This document shows positions 8,657 through 15,350 of a stretch of 64,000 bases of DNA, piece by piece. The position numbers and the translations under genes are program-made. Source of the DNA: Sorangiineae bacterium MSr12523 (GTDB lineage Bacteria; Myxococcota_A; Polyangia; Polyangiales; Polyangiaceae); NCBI GenBank assembly GCA_037157775.1, contig CP089982.1:13337788-13401787 (forward strand), given 5' to 3'. The notes under the pieces were generated by a model, which saw only the letters and a list, made by a program, of their open reading frames with translations, was not told the DNA's origin and ran no database searches. The first letter of the stretch is position 1. Each line of letters begins with the position of its first letter.

Positions 8657-9550
8657 CTACGGATACAGCTTGGCGACGGCCTCGAGATCGCCGGGGCTCA
8701 ACACGTCGCGTTGGCCGATGGGCTGACCATCGTTCGCCACGATGGTCGGCTGGCCATTCTTCGAAAAGGCATATGGGCCGTAGTGCATGATGGACCCATA
8801 GTCGTACGAACCGATGTCGTCGCCGTCGGAGACGTGCTGCTCGAAATTGTGCTCCATGCCTTCGGTAACGTTATCCATGTTGATGGTCACGTGCTCGTTG
8901 CGATCTTCGCGTGACTGCTCGTGCCAGAGTCCTACGGCGTGGCCAATCTCGTGAATGGTCGCGCCGGTGCCGCAGCCTTCGGCCAGATTGATGTACTGCA
9001 CACCGCCTTTGCGTCCGACGGTGGAGCTGCAGCCATCGCCCGCCCGGAATTGAATGTAATCCCGATACTGGCGCTGATTCTCCGGCGTACGCTCCACGAA
9101 CGTCAGGGACGTGTGCTCCCGCCAATGGGCAATCGCGTCGTGCACGCGCTGCACGTTGGGCAAACCTTCCTGGACGGTGTACGCGACCACCTTGTTCTTC
9201 CAGCGACGGTTCTTTCCCGGAATCGCGACACCCTGCGGTGTGACGCTTTGCCCGCGCAGAATGCCCGTCGGCAGCAATTGCTCGCCGGTACGGTCGAGCA
9301 GAATGTCGCCCTCGAAAACCGCTTCGCCGTTCACTTCGGAATATTGAATCTTCTGCAACTCGCCGTTGGGCCCGAGTGGGAAATACCCCGTCTTCACGGG
9401 AGCATTCGCAGGTATTGCCGTTTCGGCCGCCGTTTGCGTGTGCTCGGCGGATGTTTGCGCGGAAACTTCGGCAGCAGGTCCTCCACTGGAGCACGCCGCG
9501 GCGCCCATGGCCAGAATGGCGACCATGGATGCAGATAGAATTTTATGCAT
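8657..9550 (-). CDS. Astacin-family (M12A) zinc metalloprotease, lipoprotein
   Basis: 297 residues from the ATG at 9550, which gives a signal ending in a lipobox-like GAAACSSG; the longer open frame upstream has no signal. A propeptide-like region covers about residues 25-95. The catalytic domain carries the astacin zinc site HEIGHAVGLWHEQSRED (HExxHxxGxxHE, about residues 190-206) and the Met-turn SIMHYGPYAFS about 45 residues later. Paired cysteines (DGCSS and EGCGTG) are present. Astacins are secreted endopeptidases; here it is probably anchored at the cell surface and may serve prey digestion or matrix turnover. Confidence 0.93.
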   Translation of the reverse strand: MHKILSASMVAILAMGAAACSSGGPAAEVSAQTSAEHTQTAAETAIPANAPVKTGYFPLGPNGELQKIQYSEVNGEAVFEGDILLDRTGEQLLPTGILRGQSVTPQGVAIPGKNRRWKNKVVAYTVQEGLPNVQRVHDAIAHWREHTSLTFVERTPENQRQYRDYIQFRAGDGCSSTVGRKGGVQYINLAEGCGTGATIHEIGHAVGLWHEQSREDRNEHVTINMDNVTEGMEHNFEQHVSDGDDIGSYDYGSIMHYGPYAFSKNGQPTIVANDGQPIGQRDVLSPGDLEAVAKLYP

Positions 9551-9685
9551 ATCGGCCCTCGTTTTATTTTGCTCGAAGCGTCTTCGGTTCCCTTCCCACC
9601 ACTTCGGTTCGGGAGGGGTATACGAGGATATGGCCATGCGCCCCCGATGTCATCACCTGGGACACCATGTTCATGATCGATGATT

Positions 9686-9716
9686 CGATATTTCGGATCG
9701 AGATTCGAAAATATCG
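9686..9716. promoter_or_regulatory. Inverted repeat upstream of astacin gene
   Basis: CGATATTT (9686-9693) and AAATATCG (9709-9716) are perfect reverse complements separated by 15 bases. The AT-rich dyad lies 136-166 bases upstream of the astacin start and just after the stop of the anti-sigma-like gene. It could be an operator or part of a terminator. Confidence 0.3.
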
Positions 9717-9738
9717 TCAATCGTGTAATTCGATGTCG

Positions 9739-10467
9739 TTACGGCGCGGAGGCTACGGCGGCTTGGATGGCGGGCAGCAGCACGCTCCGGGGATATCGCT
9801 GTTGGAAGCGAATCGCGCGGCGTTTGGCGTCATCGGTGCGATTGAGCAGAAGTAAGGCTTGAATGGACAGGGCCTCGCGTTCCTCCGCGAGAAGGCCCGA
9901 GGGGAATCGCGATTTGTGGCGATCGGTTGCGCGCAAAGCCTCTTCGCCCTCGCCGCGGTTCAAGGCGGCGCGTGCGATATCCAGCAATGGGCGCTCGCCC
10001 GCCAATTGTCGGCTCGTGGGGAGCGCCGCCGCGGAAGGGCTCGGCGCCTGCGGTGCGCCCTCGTCCGGGATCTCCAACGCGACCGTCGCCGACGGCGCCG
10101 CGGTCACGGCCGACGGCGAAGGGGCGGCGCGATCGACATAGACGATTTGCGTCGCGGGTGGCGCGGCCGTCTTCGCAGCATCGAACATGTGCATGCCCAG
10201 AGCGCCCACCACGATGCCGAGCGCGAAGATCGCCAGCACGGCGCAAACGCGACCGACACGACCGAGGCGCTTACGCGGGCGCAGCATCGCGCCGGAAACG
10301 CGATTTTCCGCGCCGTCGGGACCTCCCTCATCGAAGCCTCCTCCTCCGATGGATCGCTCGAGCCGCTCCCACGCGCGTTCCTCCGCGCCCCGCGGCGGGC
10401 CGTCGGCGTGGCGCTCCGCGCGGACCAGACGCGCCAAGGACGGCGTCAGAGGCTTGGGCTCTTTCAT
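9739..10467 (-). CDS. Membrane protein, probable anti-sigma factor
   Basis: 242 residues. The cytoplasmic N-terminus (about 80 residues, rich in charged residues) is followed by one transmembrane helix (about residues 74-94, VCAVLAIFALGIVVGALGMH), a Pro/Ala-rich linker and a helical C-terminal part with tetratricopeptide-like character (LLDIARAALNRGEGEEAL and similar). The start overlaps the stop of the ECF sigma gene by four bases (ATGA), implying translational coupling. That context, single-span topology and short cytosolic head fit an anti-sigma partner, but no zinc-binding HxxxCxxC motif of ZAS proteins is visible, so the call rests mainly on context. Confidence 0.65.
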   Translation of the reverse strand: MKEPKPLTPSLARLVRAERHADGPPRGAEERAWERLERSIGGGGFDEGGPDGAENRVSGAMLRPRKRLGRVGRVCAVLAIFALGIVVGALGMHMFDAAKTAAPPATQIVYVDRAAPSPSAVTAAPSATVALEIPDEGAPQAPSPSAAALPTSRQLAGERPLLDIARAALNRGEGEEALRATDRHKSRFPSGLLAEEREALSIQALLLLNRTDDAKRRAIRFQQRYPRSVLLPAIQAAVASAP

Positions 10468-11018
10468 CGCCCACCTCCTCGCCGCACGGCGGCCGCAAAC
10501 TCCTCGCGCGCGACACGAAGGCGCGAATAGGCCGTATGCAACGGGATCGCGAGGGAGGCCGCAATCTCGGCCATTGGCACCTCGTCGATCTCGTAAAGGA
10601 TGAACACCGCGCGCCGATCGAGTGCGATGCCCTCGAGCCCGATTGCGGCGAGTCGCTGATCCTCCGCGCGTTCGAGAAGCTCGTCCGGCGCGGGGCGTGG
10701 ATCGACCGACTCATCGCCGTCGAACGACGAACGAAAGCGAATGCGCGCCTGCTTGCGGTAGTCGGACGCAAAGCGGAACGCGAACGCGAAGAGCCACGGA
10801 CGAATGGGGCGGCTCGGATCGTAGGTGTCGAACCGACGATGTACGGCGAGGAAGACCTCGTGCACGACATCGTCCAAGTCGGCGCTGTCCACGCCAAGGC
10901 GCCGCAGCGATGTCCAAACGTAGCGAAATTCGGCCGCAAAGAGGCGCCGGAAAGCGTCATCCCGCGCGTGTGCGACCTCCATCTCCTCGTCTTGGATGGT
11001 GCGCGCGGCTTTTGTCAT
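10464..11018 (-). CDS. ECF-type RNA polymerase sigma factor
   Basis: 184 residues from the ATG at 11018; the open frame continues upstream only through the coding region of the neighbouring gene. Region 2 shows FRRLFAAEFRYVWTSLRRLG, DLDDVVHEVFLAVHRR and RPWLFAFAFRFASDYRK; region 4 shows AVFILYEIDEVPMAEIAASL with HTAYSRLRVAREEF as the helix-turn-helix. This is the normal layout of an extracytoplasmic-function sigma factor. The start overlaps the stop of the upstream exported protein and the stop overlaps the anti-sigma start, each by four bases, so the three genes form one tightly coupled operon. Confidence 0.92.
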   Translation of the reverse strand: MTKAARTIQDEEMEVAHARDDAFRRLFAAEFRYVWTSLRRLGVDSADLDDVVHEVFLAVHRRFDTYDPSRPIRPWLFAFAFRFASDYRKQARIRFRSSFDGDESVDPRPAPDELLERAEDQRLAAIGLEGIALDRRAVFILYEIDEVPMAEIAASLAIPLHTAYSRLRVAREEFAAAVRRGGGR

Positions 11019-12022
11019 AGATTCACGATCAACCCGAGAAGCACGCTGCCTGTGATGGCCGGCTGCGTGTAAACCGTGCGCCGGTCGATGCGAAATTCGG
11101 GGCGGGTCATGGGCAGACCCACCTCGGTGGCGCTGAACAGGGCGAGGGGACCGGTGAGGTTCAGCTCGACCCCGAGCCGCGCGCCCCCGCTGGCAAAGAG
11201 CGTCGAGGTCGATCGCGGTCCCACGATGCTGCTGGAGGAGCCGTTGAGCACCCCCAACGAAACCACGGGGCAAAGGAAGGCCGGCCCCGCGTGGAAGCAC
11301 GGCACGATCGAGCCGAGCAGAACATTCGACGAGATTTGGCCTTCGGGCGCGACATCGGTCGAGGTCCCAAGGTCCGCGCGACCCTCGATGGCCACCGAAA
11401 AGGTCGTCGCGCGCAGCCCGGCGAAGGCCGACATGCCAAACGACGCCGCCGGTTCGACGCCAAAAGCGCCAATGAAGGTCGTTCCCACGAATGGCCGCGT
11501 CTTCGGAGGCGGCGAATTCGTCGCCTCGTGCGGCTCCTCGGCCACCGGCGGCGGGGGTTGGGGCGGCGGCGGTGTGGGCGCCGGCGGAGGTGCCTTCGCG
11601 AAGTCGATCACGTCGCTGTTGGCGTCGGGGGGCGGTGCCGACCGCGTCAGGCTCAATGGATCGATGGCAATGCTCACCGTGAGCGCCATCGCCGCCACCA
11701 CGTCCTCACAGCGATCGGTGCGCTCGGCCAGCGCGCGGGTACCGCGCTCGATGCCGTTTTCGTCGAGAAGCTCGACCTCGCCGCGGTAGAGGCCTGCCAC
11801 ACGCGTGACGCGGGCCACGATGGTGACCGGCGCCGTATGCCGAAACGGCTCGTAGCCGAGGCGCGCAGCCACGGCCGTGCGCAGCGCGTCCTCGTCCGGG
11901 CACGCCGTCGCTCCTGCACTGCGCACGTAGACGAGCCGTGCCGTCGGATTCGCGTGCGCCTTCGCACCGAAAAGGAGGACCCCGACGCCCATGCACAAGG
12001 AAAAAAGCCGCAGATTGCCCAA
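11015..12022 (-). CDS. Exported outer-membrane-type protein of ECF sigma operon
   Basis: 335 residues. The longest frame begins with TTG at 12022; an ATG ten codons later (11992) is the alternative, and both leave an N-terminal signal ending in AKAHA. Residues about 25-110 form a compact domain with two cysteines (ATACPDEDAL and DRCEDVVAAM). A long Pro-rich linker (about 130-170) follows, then a C-terminal stretch with alternating strands and many Gly/Ser, typical of a beta-barrel (FVGTTFIGAFGVEPAASFGM onward). The gene is first in the operon with the sigma and anti-sigma genes, so it may be the signal-sensing or output envelope component. Family not recognised by name. Confidence 0.7.
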   Translation of the reverse strand: MGNLRLFSLCMGVGVLLFGAKAHANPTARLVYVRSAGATACPDEDALRTAVAARLGYEPFRHTAPVTIVARVTRVAGLYRGEVELLDENGIERGTRALAERTDRCEDVVAAMALTVSIAIDPLSLTRSAPPPDANSDVIDFAKAPPPAPTPPPPQPPPPVAEEPHEATNSPPPKTRPFVGTTFIGAFGVEPAASFGMSAFAGLRATTFSVAIEGRADLGTSTDVAPEGQISSNVLLGSIVPCFHAGPAFLCPVVSLGVLNGSSSSIVGPRSTSTLFASGGARLGVELNLTGPLALFSATEVGLPMTRPEFRIDRRTVYTQPAITGSVLLGLIVNL

Positions 12023-12071
12023 GCCGCCCGCCAGTATATCGCGACAGGCACTGTGCTAAGGAGCTCCGATC

Positions 12072-13778
12072 ATGCTCTTTTCGCGAGCCCTTCTGACGAC
12101 CGTCAAGGAAGCGCCGGCTGATTCGGCCAATGTGAGTCATTTGTTGCTGACCCGCGCGGGGTTCATCCGGCGCGTGGGCGCGGGCATGTACGACTTCTTG
12201 CCGCTCGGTCTTCGGGTGCTCCACAAGATCACACGCATCGTGCGCGAGGAGATGGATCGCGCCGGCGCGCTGGAGATCCTCATGCCGGCCCTTCTTCCGG
12301 CGGAGTATTACAAAGAAAGCGGTCGCTGGGACGGCTTCGGCGACACTCTTTTCCGCCTCAAGGATCGCAAGGGGAGCGACCTTCACCTCGGCCCGACGCA
12401 CGAAGAAATCGTGACCGATATTGCGCGCCGCGAAATCCGCAGTTACCGCGATATGCCGAAGAATCTTTATCAGATTCAAACCAAGTTTCGCGACGAACCG
12501 CGTCCGCGCGGCGGTCTTTTGCGGACACGCGAGTTTCTCATGAAGGATGCTTACTCCTTCGATATCTCCGAGGAGGCCGCGCTCGCGAGCTTCGAGCGCA
12601 TGCGTGTCGCGTATTGTCGGATTTTCGATCGCATGGGCCTCACATACCGCATGGTCGCCGCCGATTCGGGTGCCATGGGCGGCTCGATGAGCGCAGAATT
12701 CCAGGCCCTCGTCGAATCGGGCGAAGACGCCATCGTCGCTTGCGGCACATGCGATTACGCCGCCAACATCGAAATCGCGACCGTCCAATCTTCCTCGCCC
12801 GACGACGTGGCGCTGGAGGCAATGCAAAGGGTGCACACCCCGGGCAAAGGTTCCATCGATGACGTAACGGCGTTCCTCGGCATCGGGCCGGGGCAGATGC
12901 TCAAGTCCTTGCTCTACGTTGGCCAGCACGGCGAGATCGTCATGGTCGTGGTGCGCGGCGATCATGCGGTGAACGAGGTGCGCCTTGCCCGCGCCCTTGG
13001 GGTGGCCGAAGTATCCCTCGCCACCGAGGACGACGTAAAAAAGGCCACGGGGGCGGCCGTCGGCTTTGCCGGGCCCACCACCTTCCAGGGGCGCATCGTG
13101 GTCGACCGCGCGGCCTCGCACGTGCGCAACGGCGTCGCCGGCGGCAACGAGACCGACTACCACATCACGGGGGTCAACTACGGGCGCGACTTCACCGGCG
13201 ACATCGTTGACGTTCGCCTCGCCGCAACGGACGATCCCTGTCCGCGTTGTGCTGGCGGAAAGCTCGCCTCCTACCGCGGTATCGAGGCCGGGCACATCTT
13301 CGTTCTGGGCACGCACTACGCCACGAAAATGGGGGCGATGTTCAGCGACGAACGCCAGGAGAGCCATCCCATCTGGATGGGCTGCTACGGCATCGGCGTC
13401 TCGCGCCTGGTGGCCACGGTGATCGAGCAGCACCACGACGACAACGGCATGCACTGGCCCAAGGCCATCGCGCCCTACGACGTGTACATCGTCACGGTGG
13501 GCAAGGATGCGCCGGTGCTCGAGGCCGCGCGCAAACTGCATGACGCGCTCGAGGAAAGCGGCGTCGAAGTGCTCTGGGACGACCGCGACGAGCGCCCCGG
13601 CGTGAAGTTCAAAGACGCGGATCTGCTGGGCATCCCGCTGCGCGTCACCCTGGGCGCGAAGGCCCTCGCGGGCGGACATCTCGAGCTGAAGCCGCGCAGC
13701 GAGGCCGATCCGAAGAAGGTCGAGCTCATTCCCATCGCGGCCGCCGTGGAGACGATCCGCGCGCGCGTTCGCAGCTGA
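12072..13778 (+). CDS. proS: Prolyl-tRNA synthetase
   Basis: 568 residues with a strong ribosome site (AAGGAG, nine bases before the ATG). It charges tRNA-Pro with proline. The class II core motifs are visible: motif 1 around GLRVLHKITRIVREEMDRAG, motif 2 with FRDEPRPRGGLLRTREFLMKD and motif 3 with GIGVSRLVATVIEQHHD. Between motifs 2 and 3 lies the editing (INS/YbaK-like) insertion, about residues 225-400. The C-terminal anticodon-binding domain follows (APYDVYIVTVGKD; VLWDDRDERPGVKFKDADLLG). Length and insertion are those of the bacterial ProS type. It stands alone, with its stop directly next to that of the convergent azoreductase gene. Confidence 0.97.
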   Translation: MLFSRALLTTVKEAPADSANVSHLLLTRAGFIRRVGAGMYDFLPLGLRVLHKITRIVREEMDRAGALEILMPALLPAEYYKESGRWDGFGDTLFRLKDRKGSDLHLGPTHEEIVTDIARREIRSYRDMPKNLYQIQTKFRDEPRPRGGLLRTREFLMKDAYSFDISEEAALASFERMRVAYCRIFDRMGLTYRMVAADSGAMGGSMSAEFQALVESGEDAIVACGTCDYAANIEIATVQSSSPDDVALEAMQRVHTPGKGSIDDVTAFLGIGPGQMLKSLLYVGQHGEIVMVVVRGDHAVNEVRLARALGVAEVSLATEDDVKKATGAAVGFAGPTTFQGRIVVDRAASHVRNGVAGGNETDYHITGVNYGRDFTGDIVDVRLAATDDPCPRCAGGKLASYRGIEAGHIFVLGTHYATKMGAMFSDERQESHPIWMGCYGIGVSRLVATVIEQHHDDNGMHWPKAIAPYDVYIVTVGKDAPVLEAARKLHDALEESGVEVLWDDRDERPGVKFKDADLLGIPLRVTLGAKALAGGHLELKPRSEADPKKVELIPIAAAVETIRARVRS

Positions 13779-14354
13779 TCACGCGGCCACCTGCTCCGCC
13801 GGAAAGAGCGCTGCAACTTGGGCGCGGGCCGCGGCCAGCGCCGTCTCCCGCACCTCGCGCATCGCGAGCCCTTCGGCGCGGACGAACTCGATGTCGCGGA
13901 TGCCCACGAAGCGCAGCACCGTTTCGAGATGCCCCTCGTGCATCTGCACCACGGGCGAGCCTTCGTAGACGCCGCCGCGTGTGGCGACCACGTAGGTCTT
14001 CTTGTCGGGCACGAGCCCTTCGACGCCGGCGGGGCCGTATTTGAAGGTCTTTCCGGCGATGACGACGTGATCGATCCACGCCTTGAGCCCGCTCGGGATG
14101 GCGAAGTTGTAGAGCGGCGCGCCGATGATCACGACATCGGCGGCCTTCAGCTCTTCGATCAGCGTGTCGATGAGCGTGGCTTCGCGCTTCTGGGTGTCGC
14201 CATCGATGTGCGACAGCGGATCGCTGGCGAGGTCGCGGTAGGTCACCTGAAGGTCCGGATGACTCGAGCGGTACCCGTCCACGATGGACCGGGTGAGCTC
14301 GCGCGAGACCGAGGAGGAACCGAGGATGCTGGAGTCGAGATGAAGAAGTTTCAT
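13779..14354 (-). CDS. azoR: FMN-dependent NADH-azoreductase (AzoR/flavodoxin-like fold)
   Basis: 191 residues from the ATG at 14354, which has an AGGATGA ribosome site; an ATG three codons earlier is possible. The N-terminus KLLHLDSSILGSSSVSREL is the FMN phosphate loop of AzoR-type quinone/azo reductases, and VVIIGAPLYNFAIPSGLKAW and VATRGGVYEG are also characteristic. The family reduces azo compounds and quinones by two-electron transfer from NAD(P)H. It is divergent from a LysR regulator with a palindrome between them, the usual arrangement for a LysR-controlled reductase. Confidence 0.9.
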   Translation of the reverse strand: MKLLHLDSSILGSSSVSRELTRSIVDGYRSSHPDLQVTYRDLASDPLSHIDGDTQKREATLIDTLIEELKAADVVIIGAPLYNFAIPSGLKAWIDHVVIAGKTFKYGPAGVEGLVPDKKTYVVATRGGVYEGSPVVQMHEGHLETVLRFVGIRDIEFVRAEGLAMREVRETALAAARAQVAALFPAEQVAA

Positions 14355-14404
14355 GTCGATCATCCTGCGCCGGACACCAAAGCTTCGTTAGATAGTTGAT
14401 TCGA

Positions 14405-14420
14405 GATAGATTGTTCTATC
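14405..14420. promoter_or_regulatory. LysR-type operator candidate between azoR and lysR
   Basis: GATAGATTGTTCTATC is a perfect 6+6 dyad with a 4-base centre, containing the T-N11-A pattern of LysR binding sites. It lies 50 bases upstream of the azoreductase start and 9 bases upstream of the LysR start, so binding could both repress the regulator and control azoR. Confidence 0.6.
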
Positions 14421-14429
14421 CATAGGACA

Positions 14430-15350
14430 ATGGTCGACCTCAACGATCTCTACTTTTTCGCGCAGGTGGTGCAGCGCGGGAGCTTCACGAAGGCGGCGCG
14501 CGCCATCGGTGTTCCCAAGTCGCGCCTCTCGCGGAGGGTGGCCGAGCTCGAGACGCGCCTCGGCGTGCGGCTGCTTCAGCGCACCACGCGCCGTCTGTCG
14601 CTCACCGACGTGGGGAGCAAGTACTACGAGCAGTGTCAGGCCATGCTCGCCGCCGCCCAAGCCGCGGAGCAAACGGTGGAGAACCTTACCGCGGAGCCGC
14701 GTGGCCAGCTTCGCGTCACGGCACCGCTCGGTGTCGCGCAGGACGACGTCGCCGTGCATCTGGCGAGCTTCCTGCGTCGATACCCGCGCATTCGCATGGA
14801 GCTCGTGGTGACCAATCGCCGCATCGATCTCGTCGAGGAAGGCGTCGACGTCGCACTGCGCGTGCGTCCGCGTGCCGAGGAAGATCCGCACTTGGTCACG
14901 CGCCATTTGCGCATCGCGCGCGCCTTGGTCGTGGCCTCGCCTGCATTCCTGAAACGATACCCCGGCCTCGAAAAGCCCGAAGACCTACGACATGTGCCGG
15001 CGCTCGGCTTCGGCACGCGCGCGGGCACGGTGCATTGGGTGCAGACCGGTCCGGCCGGCGCGCTCTCCACGGTGGAGATCTCGCCTTTTTTCTTCTCCGA
15101 CGACTTCATCGTGTTGAAGTACTTGGCCGTCGATGGCCTCGGCGTGACCTTGCTGCCCGAGGTGAACTGCAAGCACGAACTCGCGCGCGGCCAGCTCGTG
15201 CACGTGCTGCCGGAGTGGCAATCCGACACCGGCATTCTGCACGTCGTCTACCCCACGACCCGCGGCCTCTCCCCCACCGTCCGCGCCTTCATCGACTACC
15301 TCGTTACTACGCTAGGAGAGCTTCACAAGCCCTTGCAGCCGAGCGCTTGA
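14430..15350 (+). CDS. LysR-family transcriptional regulator
   Basis: 306 residues. The N-terminal winged helix-turn-helix (FFAQVVQRGSFTKAARAIGVPKS, about residues 9-31, then LETRLGVRLLQRTTRRLSLT) is a clear LysR signature; the remainder is the periplasmic-binding-like effector domain, with the CrgA/AaeR-type feature VDVALRVRP. Divergent from azoR with a shared palindrome; it most likely controls that gene in response to a quinone or azo-type compound. Its 3' end overlaps the 3' end of the convergent kinase gene by 28 bases. Confidence 0.93.
   Translation: MVDLNDLYFFAQVVQRGSFTKAARAIGVPKSRLSRRVAELETRLGVRLLQRTTRRLSLTDVGSKYYEQCQAMLAAAQAAEQTVENLTAEPRGQLRVTAPLGVAQDDVAVHLASFLRRYPRIRMELVVTNRRIDLVEEGVDVALRVRPRAEEDPHLVTRHLRIARALVVASPAFLKRYPGLEKPEDLRHVPALGFGTRAGTVHWVQTGPAGALSTVEISPFFFSDDFIVLKYLAVDGLGVTLLPEVNCKHELARGQLVHVLPEWQSDTGILHVVYPTTRGLSPTVRAFIDYLVTTLGELHKPLQPSA

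Noticed and set aside
11706-13679. Long minus-strand frame (657 codons) across proS
   Set aside because: proS on the plus strand has full class II synthetase motifs; the antisense frame reads as low-complexity Arg/His/Val sequence.
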